Origin: Desulfocurvus sp.
GTDB lineage: Bacteria; Desulfobacterota; Desulfovibrionia; Desulfovibrionales; Desulfovibrionaceae
Direction of reading: 5' to 3'
Length of the DNA: 64,000 bases
Assembly (NCBI GenBank): GCA_020692325.1
Contig: JAIMKR010000001.1
Location: 214,953 to 278,952, forward strand
The notes under the pieces were generated by a model that worked only from the letters and a program-made list of their open reading frames with translations, was not told the origin of the DNA and did not search any database. Positions within the stretch are counted from its first letter, which is position 1. Each line of letters opens with the position of its first letter. Position numbers and translations under genes: made by a program. Below are positions 17,268-26,392 of the stretch, one piece after another.

Positions 17268-19325
17268 ATGAAACCGAGCATGATTAACATGCGCCGCGCA
17301 TGGAACGGCCCCGCCCGGACGCGACTGAAGGCCTGCGCCTTCCTTCTGGCGGCGGCGTTGTTCCTTGTGGGCTGTACTGAAATGAGCGTTCCCAAGGCCA
17401 CCCCACAGCCGGTCCCGACGCCATCACCCATGAGGCAGAACGCCCCCGACCTCGCCGGTCAAGCCGCGAAATATTGGGACGACGCCGACTGGCCGCGAGC
17501 GGAACTGCTCTACTCGCGCCTCGCCGAGCGTGGCGACATTCCCCCGCTGGAACGCCTGCGCGCCCTGGAGCGCCTGGCGCAAAGCGCATACAACGCCAAA
17601 CACTACCACGAGGCCCGTCACGCGCTGGACCTGTGCGCCGCCCAGGACAAGGGCGTCCTGACCACGTGGCCCTGGCACGAGCAATACATCAAGACCCTCG
17701 TCGCCCTCGGCCGCTCCGATCTGCTCGCAACGCACCAGGCCTGGATCATGGACCACAAGGAACTGCCCTTCGAGGTGCGCGCCAGGGCCATCATCGCCTT
17801 CGCCGACCACTCGGCAAAGACCGACGATCCCGTCCGGGCCGTGTCGCTGCTGGCCGCCCTTTACGCCCAGGCCCCGGACGACGCCTCGCGCCTGCGCATG
17901 GAGCGGCTCTACGCGACCGACCTGCGCGATCTGCCCGAGGAACCTTTCCGGGCCCTGCTGCGGCAAACGGGAACGCGGCCGCAAAACGTCTTCCCCCACG
18001 CCCTCATCCAGGGCGAGGGAGCACGCCGTGGCGCTCGCGCCAGCCTCGCGCCCTCCACCACCAGCCACGCCGCGCCCGGCGCGCCGCTGCTGGCGCAAAA
18101 CGCCACACGCACCCAGGGGGTGGGCACGGACCAGCCCGCCGCTCTGCTCCCTCGCCGGGGCGCGCTGCGCGTGGCCCTGGTGTTGCCGCTCACCGGACGC
18201 TTCGGCTCCACCGGTCAGAAGGTGCTGCGCGGAGCCAACGCCGCGCGCCACGCCCTCGCCGCCAAGGGGCGCAACGTGGAACTGCACGTCATCAACACCG
18301 AGGCGGCCGATTGGCGCGCGCAACTCGCGGCCCTGCCGCAGAACGTGGCCGTGGTGGGCGGGCCGCTGCTCAACACCGCCGCCCTGAACGACATGCAGGC
18401 CGACGGCGCGTTGCAACGGCACGTGGTCTTCTCCTTCCAGCCCGACCTTGGCCCCATAGGCGAGGGCCGGCAGGCTTGGCGCTTCTACCCCAGCCTCACC
18501 GACCAGGCGCGGGCGCTGCTCACCCTCACGGCCGGCAAGCTGGGCATCCGCTCCGTGGCGGTGCTTGCGCCGCAGACGCACTACGGCCAACGCATGGCCG
18601 AGGTCTTCGAGGCCGAGGCCAAGGCGCGCGGTCTGCGCGTGGCGGCCACCGGCACCTACCCGCCGGACGAGCATACGAAATGGCTGGCCAGCGTGAGCCG
18701 CCTGCTCAAGGTGCCAGCCCGTTTCCACCACAACAAGAACATGGTCCTGCCCATGCCGGACTTCGGCGCGGTGTTTCTCCCCGAGGACTGGGATCAGGCC
18801 GAAATGCTGACCTCGGACTTCTATTACCTCGAGAGCGAGCACCTGGTCTTCCTGGGCACGGACCTTTGGAGCGTGGGACTGGACAACGCCAAGGAGATCG
18901 ACGACACCTACTTCCAGCACGCGGTCTGCCCCGGCGCGTGGTGGCCGGAAACCGAAGGCGCGCGCGCCTTGCAGACCGTGCTCGACGCCCAGGGCCAGGG
19001 ACCGCAGGCGGACTTCTGGGTGGCGCTGGGCTACGACTTCGTGCGCATGGCCGACCGGCTCGGCATCGAACCCGGCTGGACCCCGGCCGTTGTGAACGCG
19101 CGGCTTGCGGGCCTTTCCGGCATGGACTACAGCATGGCCCCGGTGAGCTGGAGCGCCAAGGGCGTGGAGCGGCAGGACCTGTACGTCTTCACCCCGCGCG
19201 CCCAGGGCAAGACCCTGGTGGACGCAGCCGCCATGCGCGACAGCGTGGACAAGGCACGCGCCCTGCGCCAGCGTAAGCTCGGCGCGCACAAGGCCCACCG
19301 CGCGGTGCAATCCGACAAACAATAG
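17268..19325 (+). CDS. LpoA-like periplasmic-binding lipoprotein
   Basis: This 685-residue protein has a lipoprotein signal peptide: a basic N-terminus, a hydrophobic core and the lipobox FLVGC with the lipidated cysteine at 36. The N-terminal third is helical and TPR-like (DDADWPRAELLYSRLAE). A Ser/Ala/Pro-rich linker leads to a type 1 periplasmic-binding fold starting at RVALVLPLTGRFGSTGQKVL, with VAVLAPQTHYGQRMA and FGAVFLPEDW further on. This layout matches LpoA / penicillin-binding-protein activators, which link the outer membrane to peptidoglycan synthases, but an amino-acid-binding sensor is also possible. The ATG at 17268 follows GGAGG. It lies 21 bp upstream of gatC and may be co-transcribed with gatCA. 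Confidence 0.75.
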   Translation: MKPSMINMRRAWNGPARTRLKACAFLLAAALFLVGCTEMSVPKATPQPVPTPSPMRQNAPDLAGQAAKYWDDADWPRAELLYSRLAERGDIPPLERLRALERLAQSAYNAKHYHEARHALDLCAAQDKGVLTTWPWHEQYIKTLVALGRSDLLATHQAWIMDHKELPFEVRARAIIAFADHSAKTDDPVRAVSLLAALYAQAPDDASRLRMERLYATDLRDLPEEPFRALLRQTGTRPQNVFPHALIQGEGARRGARASLAPSTTSHAAPGAPLLAQNATRTQGVGTDQPAALLPRRGALRVALVLPLTGRFGSTGQKVLRGANAARHALAAKGRNVELHVINTEAADWRAQLAALPQNVAVVGGPLLNTAALNDMQADGALQRHVVFSFQPDLGPIGEGRQAWRFYPSLTDQARALLTLTAGKLGIRSVAVLAPQTHYGQRMAEVFEAEAKARGLRVAATGTYPPDEHTKWLASVSRLLKVPARFHHNKNMVLPMPDFGAVFLPEDWDQAEMLTSDFYYLESEHLVFLGTDLWSVGLDNAKEIDDTYFQHAVCPGAWWPETEGARALQTVLDAQGQGPQADFWVALGYDFVRMADRLGIEPGWTPAVVNARLAGLSGMDYSMAPVSWSAKGVERQDLYVFTPRAQGKTLVDAAAMRDSVDKARALRQRKLGAHKAHRAVQSDKQ

Positions 19326-19346
19326 GCAACCACGAGAGGAGCACGC

Positions 19347-19631
19347 ATGAAGATCAGTTCCGAGGAAGTGGCCAAGGTGGCCGGACTGGCCCGGCTCGCG
19401 CTCACGCCCGAGAAGACGGCGCGATACGCCGCGCAGCTGGGCGACATCCTGGGCTACATGGACAAGCTCGCCGAGCTGGACACCACGGGAGTGGAGCCGC
19501 TCTACACCCCCGTGGACCAGGTGAGCGTCATGCGCGACGACGTGGTCGAAAAGGACTACGCCCGCGAGGACATCCTGAAAAACGCACCTGAGACCGACGG
19601 CGCCTTCTTCATCGTGCCGCGCATCGTCTAA
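19347..19631 (+). CDS. gatC: Asp/Glu-tRNA amidotransferase subunit C
   Basis: This 94-residue GatC wraps around GatA and stabilises the GatCAB complex that converts misacylated Glu-tRNA(Gln) or Asp-tRNA(Asn) to the correct amide. It shows the family pattern from [19 protein letters not shown] through [12 protein letters not shown] to MRDDVV and a final FFIVPRIV. Length is typical. The ATG follows GAGAGGAG. gatA starts 20 bp downstream; gatB is not in this window. Confidence 0.95.
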   Translation: MKISSEEVAKVAGLARLALTPEKTARYAAQLGDILGYMDKLAELDTTGVEPLYTPVDQVSVMRDDVVEKDYAREDILKNAPETDGAFFIVPRIV

Positions 19632-19651
19632 CCCCCCGCACGGAAACGCAC

Positions 19652-21115
19652 ATGTCAGAACTTTCCGCACTCTCCCTGTCCGAGCTTCGCGCCAAGCTCG
19701 CGGACAAGTCCGTCGGCGCGGTCGAGGCCGTCGAAGCCGCCCTTGCGCGCATCGAGACCACCGAGCCGAAAATCAAGGCGCTCATCAGCGTCCAGGCCGA
19801 GGAAGCCCGCGCCCGCGCCAGGGAACTCGACGCCACGGGCCCCGACGCGGCCCTGCCGCTGTGGGGCGTGCCGTTGGTGGTGAAGGATGTGCTGGCCACC
19901 AAGGACGTGCCCACCACCTGCGCCTCGAAGATGCTGGAAAATTTCCGCCCCGTGTATGACGCCACGGCCGTCGCCAAGCTCAAGGCCGCCGGAGCGGTGC
20001 TGGTGGGCAAGGCCAACATGGACGAGTTCGCCATGGGCTCCACCACGGAGAACAGCGCCTTTTTCGCCACCAGGAACCCCTGGGACCTCTCGCGCGTGCC
20101 GGGCGGCTCCAGCGGCGGTTCCGGCGCGTCCGTGGCCGCCTGCCAGGCCTTCGGGGCGCTGGGCACGGACACCGGCGGCTCCATCCGCCTGCCGGCCAGC
20201 TTCTGCGGCATCGTGGGGCTCAAGCCCACCTACGGCCGCGTGTCGCGCTTCGGAATGGTGGCCTTCGCCTCCTCGCTCGACCAGATCGGCCCCATGACGC
20301 GCACGGTGGAGGACGCCGCGCGCTTGTTGCAGGTCATCGCCGGGCACGACGACCGCGATTCCACCTCCGTGGACGCGCCCGTGCCCGACTACGTGGCCGC
20401 GATGCGCGAGCGCCGCGATCTCTCCGGTCTCACCCTGGGCCTGCCCGCCGAGTACTGGGACGAGGGGTTGGCCCCCGAGGTCGCCGAGGCCTGCGCCGCC
20501 GCTGTCAAAAAGGCCGAGGAGCTGGGCGCCAAGACCAAGCGCGTGAATTTGAAGCTCTCGCAGTACGCCATCGCCACCTACTACATCATCGCCACGGCCG
20601 AGGCGAGCTCCAACCTAGCCCGCTTCGACGGTGTGCGCTACGGCTACCGCGCCAAGGACGTGGACGACCTCATGGACCTCTACGTGCGCAGCCGCAGCGA
20701 GGGCTTCGGCGACGAGGTGCAGCGGCGAATCATCCTGGGCGCGTACGTGCTCTCCTCCGGCTACTACGACGCTTACTACCGCAAGGCCGCGCAGGTGCGC
20801 CAACTGCTGCGCCGGGACTTCCAGGTCGCGCTTTCCGAGTGTGACGCGCTGCTCGGCCCCGTGTGCCCCACCACGGCCTTCAAGGTGGGCGAGATGACCA
20901 GCGACCCACTGCAAATGTACCTCATGGACATCTTCACCATCAGCACCAACCTGGCCGGCCTGCCCGGCATGAGCCTACCCGTGGGCCTGGGACGCGAGAC
21001 CGGCATGCCCGTGGGGCTGCAGATCACCGCGCGTCCCTTCGACGAGGCGACCATGCTCCAGTTGGCGGGCGTGCTGGAGGCGAACCTGCCCGGCATCGGC
21101 CATCCCGCCCTGTAA
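19652..21115 (+). CDS. gatA: Asp/Glu-tRNA amidotransferase subunit A
   Basis: This 487-residue amidase-signature enzyme supplies ammonia from glutamine for transamidation of Glu-tRNA(Gln) or Asp-tRNA(Asn). The Ser-cisSer-Lys triad is visible as the Lys in [12 protein letters not shown], the cis-Ser in the [12 protein letters not shown] loop, and the nucleophile in [14 protein letters not shown]. Length and domain order match GatA throughout. It follows gatC closely and is closed by a strong terminator. GatB, which holds the kinase function and binds tRNA, must be encoded elsewhere. Confidence 0.97.
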   Translation: MSELSALSLSELRAKLADKSVGAVEAVEAALARIETTEPKIKALISVQAEEARARARELDATGPDAALPLWGVPLVVKDVLATKDVPTTCASKMLENFRPVYDATAVAKLKAAGAVLVGKANMDEFAMGSTTENSAFFATRNPWDLSRVPGGSSGGSGASVAACQAFGALGTDTGGSIRLPASFCGIVGLKPTYGRVSRFGMVAFASSLDQIGPMTRTVEDAARLLQVIAGHDDRDSTSVDAPVPDYVAAMRERRDLSGLTLGLPAEYWDEGLAPEVAEACAAAVKKAEELGAKTKRVNLKLSQYAIATYYIIATAEASSNLARFDGVRYGYRAKDVDDLMDLYVRSRSEGFGDEVQRRIILGAYVLSSGYYDAYYRKAAQVRQLLRRDFQVALSECDALLGPVCPTTAFKVGEMTSDPLQMYLMDIFTISTNLAGLPGMSLPVGLGRETGMPVGLQITARPFDEATMLQLAGVLEANLPGIGHPAL

Positions 21116-21136
21116 GCGCCGCCGCATGACCCAAAA

Positions 21137-21179
21137 AAGGCCCGGCCCGGAGCGTATCCGGACCGGGCCTTGTTTTTTT
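21137..21179. terminator. Bidirectional terminator between gatA and zur
   Basis: A 15-bp stem with one mismatch (AAGGCCCGGCCCGGA / TCCGGACCGGGCCTT) and a 5-base loop has a seven-T tract on the plus side and A residues on the other, so it can end both gatA and the convergent zur transcript. Confidence 0.92.
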
Positions 21180-21194
21180 GCCCATCGGGGGAAA

Positions 21195-21614
21195 TCAGTG
21201 CTTCAGGCACTCCTCGCACACGCCGTCGAAGCGGATCTCGGCGGAGTCCACGCGCATGGGCAGCCGGGCCAGCAGCTTGGCCAGTCCCTCGTCCAACACG
21301 CGCGAGTCCAGACATTCCGTGTGGCCGCAGCGCGAGCAGGTGAAGTGCGCATGCCCGGCCGGCCCGCCGTGCAGGCAGTAGCGGAAGGCCCGCTCGCCTG
21401 CGTTGTGGCGGATGGCCAAGTGCCGTTCCACAAGCAGATCGAGGATGCGGTACAGGGTCACACGGTTCATACGCTCGCCCAGCGGCGTCAGCAGCTCCTG
21501 CGGAGTGACGGGCCGGCCGGCCTCGGCCAGGGCCTGCACCACCAGCAGCCGTTTGGCCGTGGCGGCGAGGCCCGCGTTTGAGAGCAGCTCCCTCGGGTTG
21601 ATTTCCCTGTGCAT
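21195..21614 (-). CDS. zur: Fur-family metal regulator, probably Zur
   Basis: This 139-residue protein has the Fur fold: a winged helix (TPLGERMNRVTLYRILDLL) and a dimerisation domain with the His-rich HAHFTCSRCGHTECLD. The structural zinc site is the pair CSRC (C93/C96) and CEEC (C133/C136). It lies 7 bp downstream of znuA on the same strand and should be in the znuA operon. Two palindromes lie between znuA and the divergent permease gene. That context favours a zinc sensor over an iron or peroxide sensor. An in-frame start at 21656 would overlap znuA and is rejected in favour of the ATG at 21614. Confidence 0.85.
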   Translation of the reverse strand: MHREINPRELLSNAGLAATAKRLLVVQALAEAGRPVTPQELLTPLGERMNRVTLYRILDLLVERHLAIRHNAGERAFRYCLHGGPAGHAHFTCSRCGHTECLDSRVLDEGLAKLLARLPMRVDSAEIRFDGVCEECLKH

Positions 21615-21621
21615 GATGGCG

Positions 21622-22512
21622 CTACTGTAACGCCTGCCGGAAGCTCTTTGCAACATTGAGCAGGTTGGTCTCCCAATCCGAAGCGAGCGGGTCGGCCATG
21701 ACGAGACGACCGCCGATGGACTTGGCGATGGTGGCGGCGGAGCGCTGGCTCATTTCCGGCTGGGCGAACACCACCTTGATGCCCTTGGTCTTGGCGTCGC
21801 CGATGATGGCGGCGAGCCGCTTGGGCGAAGGTTCCTTGCCTTCATATTGAATGGCGATCTGGGTCAGGCCGTAGTCGCGCGCGAAGTAGCCCCAGGCCGG
21901 GTGGAACACCAGGAAATTGCGGCGATTGGCCGGCACATTCGCGAACAGCATCCTGATCTGGGCGTCCACGGCGTCGACGCGCTTGAGATAGGCGCGCAGG
22001 TTGGCTGCGTAGGTCTTGGCGTGGGCGGGATCGGCTTTGGAGAAGGCGTCGGCGATGCCGGCGCACATCCGCCGCACCTGCGAGGGCGCGACCCAGATGT
22101 GCGGATCGAGCTCCGGGGCCTCGTGGCCGCCAGCGACGTGATGCTCCTCATGCTCCTCGTGATGTTCGGGCATCACCATTTTTTTCATCCCGGCGTCGAG
22201 AGCGACGAAGGTCATGCGCGGGTTCGCGCCGCGCAGCCGCGCCTGCCAGGCCTGCTCGAACTCCAAACCGGTGAAGAGGTACACGGAGGCGGCCGCGATG
22301 GCGCGCATCTGCGAGGGTTTGGGTTCGTAGGAGTGGGCGTCCGAGCCCGCAGGCACCAGCACGGTGGTCCGCACCAGGTCGCCGCCAATCATGCGGGCGA
22401 AATGCTCCACGGGTGCCACCCCCACGGCGACCTGCATGGGCTTGGCGAGAGCCAGACCTGGAAGAAGGCATGTCATCAGCATCACACACAAAAATCCAAT
22501 AAATTTTCTCAT
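21622..22512 (-). CDS. znuA: Zinc-binding periplasmic protein ZnuA
   Basis: This 296-residue cluster A-I substrate-binding protein captures periplasmic Zn(II). A signal peptide of about 23 residues (ending LLPGLALA) precedes the mature start KPMQVAVGVAPVEHF. Metal-ligand regions are APVEHFARMIGG, DPHIWVAP and VFHPAWGYFA. A mobile His/Glu-rich loop (PEHHEEHEEHHVAGGHE), typical of zinc rather than manganese transporters, lies between them. The ATG at 22512 has GGAG 8 bases upstream; a GTG at 22521 is less likely. The ABC components znuB and znuC are not adjacent, which is unusual. Expression is probably repressed by Zur through the palindromes at 22.55 kb. Confidence 0.92.
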   Translation of the reverse strand: MRKFIGFLCVMLMTCLLPGLALAKPMQVAVGVAPVEHFARMIGGDLVRTTVLVPAGSDAHSYEPKPSQMRAIAAASVYLFTGLEFEQAWQARLRGANPRMTFVALDAGMKKMVMPEHHEEHEEHHVAGGHEAPELDPHIWVAPSQVRRMCAGIADAFSKADPAHAKTYAANLRAYLKRVDAVDAQIRMLFANVPANRRNFLVFHPAWGYFARDYGLTQIAIQYEGKEPSPKRLAAIIGDAKTKGIKVVFAQPEMSQRSAATIAKSIGGRLVMADPLASDWETNLLNVAKSFRQALQ

Positions 22513-22547
22513 TGCGCACACTCCGGGTTTCAGCTACACACGCTGCG

Positions 22548-22564
22548 GTGCAACTTTGTTGCAC
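22548..22564. promoter_or_regulatory. Candidate Zur operator 1
   Basis: A perfect palindrome, GTGCAAC-TTT-GTTGCAC, lies in the divergent region between znuA and the permease gene. The core TGCAAC-N3-GTTGCA is repeated 23 bp downstream (centre to centre), about two helical turns. Binding by the adjacent Fur-family protein is inferred. Confidence 0.75.
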
Positions 22565-22571
22565 GGAGCTT

Positions 22572-22586
22572 TGCAACAAAGTTGCA
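22572..22586. promoter_or_regulatory. Candidate Zur operator 2
   Basis: A second perfect palindrome, TGCAAC-AAA-GTTGCA, shares both half-sites with operator 1. It sits 28 bp before the permease start codon, well placed to block that promoter. Confidence 0.75.
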
Positions 22587-22613
22587 CAATCTGTCAACCC
22601 CCCAGGCCCGCAT

Positions 22614-23555
22614 ATGGAGCAAAGTCTTTTTTCAATCTTCGCGTCCATCGTCACCTCCATCGTACTGGAGGCCGCGCCGTTTCTGCTGCTGGGCTCACTG
22701 CTCTCGGCCATTCTCGCCGTGTACGTGGGCGATGGAGCGCTCGCCGGTCTGTCGCGACGATCGCTGTCGGCGCAGATCGCGGCCGGACTTTTCGCCGGCC
22801 TGCTGCTGCCCACCTGCGACTGCGGCGTGGTGCCGGTGACGCGCCGGCTGCTCAAAAAAGGGGTGCCGCCGGGCGCGGCCATCGCCTTCATGCTGGCCGC
22901 CCCTGTGGTGAACCCAGTATGTCTGGTTGCGACCTGGGTCGCCTTTCAAGGCGACTGGCGCATGGCGGTGTGGCGCGCGGGGCTCGTCATGGTTCCGGCG
23001 GCGCTCACGGCCTGGGTGCTGGCGGGAACGAAACGCGTGGAGCTGCTGCGCCAGGACGCGCACGCCGATGCCGGCGGCTGCGCCTGTTGCTGCGGGCACG
23101 AGCACGGGCATGACCACGAACACGGGCACAAGCGCCCTCCGCTCCGGCGGGGCCTGCCGGAGGTGCTGCGGCTGACGGGCCGCGAATTTCTGGAGATGGC
23201 GCTGTTCCTCATCGCCGGAGCGTTGGCGGCCGCCGCCTTCAAAACCTTCCTGCCGCAAAGCTGGCTCGGCCTGGTGACGGGCTCGCTGTGGGCGGCCGTG
23301 CCGGCGCTGATGCTGCTGGCCGTGCTCATCAGCATCTGCTCCGAGGCCGACGCCTTCGTGGCCGCCAGTCTGGCCATGTTTCCGCGCCCGGCGCTGCTGG
23401 CTTTTCTGGCGCTCGGCCCCATGCTGGACCTCAAACTGCTGCCAACCTTCCTCTCGGTGTTCAAACGCAGGCCGGCGCTGGTCGTCATCATCCTGCCCGC
23501 CTGCGCTGTGTTCGCGCTGTGCATGAGCCTGGGGCTCACCGGAGTGCTCCAATGA
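22614..23555 (+). CDS. DUF318/ArsP-type permease with His-rich loop
   Basis: This 313-residue integral membrane protein has about eight hydrophobic segments. Family marks of the YraQ/ArsP permeases (PF03773) are LLPTCDCGVVPVTRRLLKKG in the first half and ICSEADAFVAAS in the second. A cytoplasmic-type loop in the middle carries GGCACCCGHEHGHDHEHGHK, a likely metal-binding sequence. The ATG at 22614 follows two Zur-like palindromes. The stop overlaps the TIGR03943 gene by ATGA. Permease plus TIGR03943 pairs are known to be linked to metal regulation; a role in zinc or metal-chelate movement is inferred, and the transport direction is unknown. Confidence 0.83.
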   Translation: MEQSLFSIFASIVTSIVLEAAPFLLLGSLLSAILAVYVGDGALAGLSRRSLSAQIAAGLFAGLLLPTCDCGVVPVTRRLLKKGVPPGAAIAFMLAAPVVNPVCLVATWVAFQGDWRMAVWRAGLVMVPAALTAWVLAGTKRVELLRQDAHADAGGCACCCGHEHGHDHEHGHKRPPLRRGLPEVLRLTGREFLEMALFLIAGALAAAAFKTFLPQSWLGLVTGSLWAAVPALMLLAVLISICSEADAFVAASLAMFPRPALLAFLALGPMLDLKLLPTFLSVFKRRPALVVIILPACAVFALCMSLGLTGVLQ

Positions 23556-24655
23556 GCGAAACACGAGACTCCTTCGCCACCATGCCCGACCGCGTGGACG
23601 GGCTGTGCCTGCTCTGCCTGGGCGCGTTCATGGCCGGGCTGGCCAGCTCCAACCTCTATTGGTACTTCCTGAACCCCAAGTTCCGGCATCTCACCCTCGC
23701 AGCTGGCGCGGTGCTCTGTCTGGCCGCCCTGCCCCAGCTGCTGTCGCCCCGGGCGGGACGCTGGAGCCCGGCCAAGCTGGCCCGGCAAACGGCGCTGGCT
23801 GTTTTTCTTTGTCTGGCCATGACCGCCCAGAACGACGCCGACCGCGCCGCCGTGCAATTCGTCCAGCTCAAGGCCACGACATCATCAAGCGCCACCAATT
23901 CCGGTTCTTCCGACATCATGACCGGTGACGCGGATTCGACGGCCTCGCCCTCCCCGTCCGCCGCCGAGGACACGACGCCCGGCGCGGACGAGACGCGGCC
24001 GAACGCGCCGACCGTCGAGGCTCCGGCGACAGGGCCGATCTCCGCCCGGCAAGCCACCAAGGTCCCGTCCAGAGCGACGACGGCCGCAACGCCCAACGGG
24101 CCCACCGGAGCGTCCAACGAGCCCCTGCCCGGTGCTGACGAAACGCCGCCGAGCGGTCTTACCCGCCTGGGCCCGCAGTCGTCCGACGCCACACGCGTGA
24201 ACCTGCGCCCGGTCGTCGGCGGCGTGCCCTACGTGCGTCTGAACCTCGCCGAGCTGTACATCATGCTGGACAAGGGCCGAAAGGACTATCCGCCGCACTT
24301 CGCTCTGCGGGCGCAGGTGCTGCGCTCGCCCAAGCTCGACGCGCGCGGCAGCGTGCTGCTGCACCGCATCGCCGTGGTCTGCTGTCTGGCGGACAGCCTG
24401 GACCTACGCTTCGTGACGGCCGGACCGGGCGTGGACGGCCTGCGCGACGGCGATTGGGTGGAGGTGTATGGCCGGCTGGAGCCGCTCACGGCTGCGAACG
24501 TGGGTCTGCCGAAACTCGCCCCGCGCGGTGAGGGGCCGGGGCTGGGCCTGGTCAACCCAAAGTTCCGCATCACAGTCGAGCGCATCGACCGTTTACGCGG
24601 CATCGACTTCCCCTACGTGTTCGAGTTCCGCGAGAAGGAGCCCTTCGCCTGGTAG
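23552..24655 (+). CDS. TIGR03943-family membrane protein (permease partner)
   Basis: This 367-residue protein has an N-terminal pair of membrane helices (YWYFLNPKFRHLTLAAGAVL, then a segment ending in FLCLAMTAQ). A low-complexity Ser/Thr/Pro/Ala linker spans roughly residues 105-215. The C-terminal domain contains RVNLRPV, YPPHFALRAQVLR, VVCCLADSLDLRF, WVEVYGRLE and PYVFEF, the conserved block of the YcgQ/TIGR03943 family. It is translationally coupled to the DUF318 permease and presumably forms a complex with it. The long linker is more extended than in Bacillus YcgQ as remembered. The molecular function is not established. Confidence 0.75.
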   Translation: MSETRDSFATMPDRVDGLCLLCLGAFMAGLASSNLYWYFLNPKFRHLTLAAGAVLCLAALPQLLSPRAGRWSPAKLARQTALAVFLCLAMTAQNDADRAAVQFVQLKATTSSSATNSGSSDIMTGDADSTASPSPSAAEDTTPGADETRPNAPTVEAPATGPISARQATKVPSRATTAATPNGPTGASNEPLPGADETPPSGLTRLGPQSSDATRVNLRPVVGGVPYVRLNLAELYIMLDKGRKDYPPHFALRAQVLRSPKLDARGSVLLHRIAVVCCLADSLDLRFVTAGPGVDGLRDGDWVEVYGRLEPLTAANVGLPKLAPRGEGPGLGLVNPKFRITVERIDRLRGIDFPYVFEFREKEPFAW

Positions 24656-24712
24656 GCCCCTTCGGGGCGTTCAAGGGGGAAGCAGCCGACACATGCGTCG
24701 GCATATGACGCG

Positions 24713-24735
24713 AAAAAGGGGGCCGCGAGGCCCCC
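24713..24735 (-). terminator. Rho-independent terminator of the leu operon
   Basis: Read on the minus strand, a 7-bp GC stem (GGGGGCC / GGCCCCC) with a 4-base loop is followed by five T residues. It lies 45 bp past the leuB stop. Confidence 0.8.
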
Positions 24736-24780
24736 TTCGTGTCATCGTATCGACGGCTCCGTGTCGCGGAGCGGGTAAAA

Positions 24781-25851
24781 CTACAGGTTCGCCAGCACGG
24801 CGTCGCCCATGCCAGTGCAGCCCACCAGCTTGCAGCCTTCCTCGCGGATGTCGCCCGTGCGGTAGCCCTGGGACAGGGTCTTCTGCACCGCCGCCTCAAT
24901 GGCGTCGGCCGGGGCGGCCATGTCATTGCTGCTGTAGCGCAGCAGCATGGCCACGGAGAGGATGGTGGCCAGCGGATTGGCCTTGTCCTGGCCGGCGATG
25001 TCCGGGGCCGAGCCGTGGATGGGCTCGAACAGACCGGGATTGCCTTCGCCCAAGCTGGCCGAGGGCAGCATGCCGATGGATCCGGTGATGACGCTCGCCT
25101 CGTCGGAGAGGATGTCGCCGAAAAGGTTCTCGGTGACGATGACGTCGAACTGCGAGGGATCGCGCACCAGCTGCATGGCCGCATTGTCCACGTACAGGTG
25201 GGACAATTCCACCTCGGGATAGTCGCGCGCGACCTCGAGCACGATCTCCCGCCACAGGCGCGAAACGTCGAGCACGTTGGCCTTGTCCACGCTGCACAGC
25301 TTCCGGCGGCGCTTCAGAGCCGCCTCGAAGCCGACCTTGGCGATGCGCCTGATCTCGTGTTCCGAGTAGATCATGTTGTTGAAACCGACCTTCTCGCCGT
25401 CACGCTTCTCGATGCCCTTTGGCTCGCCGAAGTACGCGCCGCCGGTCAGCTCGCGCACCACCAGCAGGTCGATGCCGCGGGCCACGATGTCCGGCCGGAG
25501 ATAGCAGGCGTGCTTGAGTTCGTCGAACAGACAGGCCGGGCGCAGATTGGCGAAAAGCCCCAGCGCCTTGCGAATGCCGAGCAGACCGCGCTCCGGACGA
25601 ATGGACGGGTCGAGCGTGTCCCACTTGGGGCCGCCCACCGCGCCCAGCAGCACGGCGTCGGCCGCCTTGCACATCGAAACCGTGGCCTCCGGCAGGGGGG
25701 AGCCCGTGGCGTCGATGGCCGCACCGCCGAGGAGCGCCTCCTCGGTCTCGAAACCGATGCCGAATTTCTCGCCCACGCGCATCAGCACGCGGACGGCCTG
25801 GCCGACGATCTCCTTGCCGATGCCGTCGCCGGGCATCACACAGATTTTCAT
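24781..25851 (-). CDS. leuB: 3-isopropylmalate dehydrogenase
   Basis: This 356-residue enzyme oxidises and decarboxylates 3-isopropylmalate to 2-oxoisocaproate with NAD+, the third step of leucine synthesis. It starts [18 protein letters not shown], the conserved beta-decarboxylating dehydrogenase N-terminus. Other signatures are [30 protein letters not shown] and the block [19 protein letters not shown] before the nucleotide-binding segment [14 protein letters not shown]. It is the last gene of leuACDB, 10 bp after leuD, and a terminator follows. Confidence 0.97.
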   Translation of the reverse strand: MKICVMPGDGIGKEIVGQAVRVLMRVGEKFGIGFETEEALLGGAAIDATGSPLPEATVSMCKAADAVLLGAVGGPKWDTLDPSIRPERGLLGIRKALGLFANLRPACLFDELKHACYLRPDIVARGIDLLVVRELTGGAYFGEPKGIEKRDGEKVGFNNMIYSEHEIRRIAKVGFEAALKRRRKLCSVDKANVLDVSRLWREIVLEVARDYPEVELSHLYVDNAAMQLVRDPSQFDVIVTENLFGDILSDEASVITGSIGMLPSASLGEGNPGLFEPIHGSAPDIAGQDKANPLATILSVAMLLRYSSNDMAAPADAIEAAVQKTLSQGYRTGDIREEGCKLVGCTGMGDAVLANL

Positions 25852-25861
25852 GACGATCTCC

Positions 25862-26365
25862 TTACTTTTTCCTGGCGGCGAGCCGCTTCTTGACGTACGG
25901 GACGAGCCCGCCGGCCTCCAGCAGCTCCTGCATGAACGGGGGCACCTTGGCGCAGGTCACGGCCTCGCCGGTGGTGAGGTTCTTAATGTGGCCGGCGTGA
26001 GTGTCCACCTCGAAGCTGTCGCCGTCGCGCAGCTTGTCGATGTCGTCGCCCACCTCCAGCAGCACCAGCCCCATGTTGAAGCCGTTGCGATAGAAGATGC
26101 GGGCGAAGCTCTTGGCCACCACGACCGGAATGCCCGCGCCGAGGATGGCTATGGGCGCGTGCTCGCGGCTGGAGCCGCAACCGAAATTCTCGTCCGCGAC
26201 AATAATGTCGTTCTTGTGCACACGCTTGACCCAGCCGGGCTCCAGGCCCTCCATGCAGTTCTCGCCGAGAATCTTGGCGTCGGTGGTCACCAGGAACCTG
26301 GCGGGGATGATGGCGTCGGTGTCGATGTGCGCGCCGACCTTGTGCGCTTTGCCGTTGACCAGCAT
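25862..26365 (-). CDS. leuD: 3-isopropylmalate dehydratase small subunit
   Basis: This 167-residue small subunit pairs with LeuC to isomerise 2- to 3-isopropylmalate. Conserved stretches are [29 protein letters not shown] and [11 protein letters not shown]. The length and the absence of an N-terminal extension match the short archaeal/deltaproteobacterial-type LeuD rather than the roughly 200-residue enterobacterial form. It lies 27 bp after leuC. Confidence 0.96.
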   Translation of the reverse strand: MLVNGKAHKVGAHIDTDAIIPARFLVTTDAKILGENCMEGLEPGWVKRVHKNDIIVADENFGCGSSREHAPIAILGAGIPVVVAKSFARIFYRNGFNMGLVLLEVGDDIDKLRDGDSFEVDTHAGHIKNLTTGEAVTCAKVPPFMQELLEAGGLVPYVKKRLAARKK

Positions 26366-26392
26366 GTTTCGCTCCTTTTCGTCGCGCCGCGC

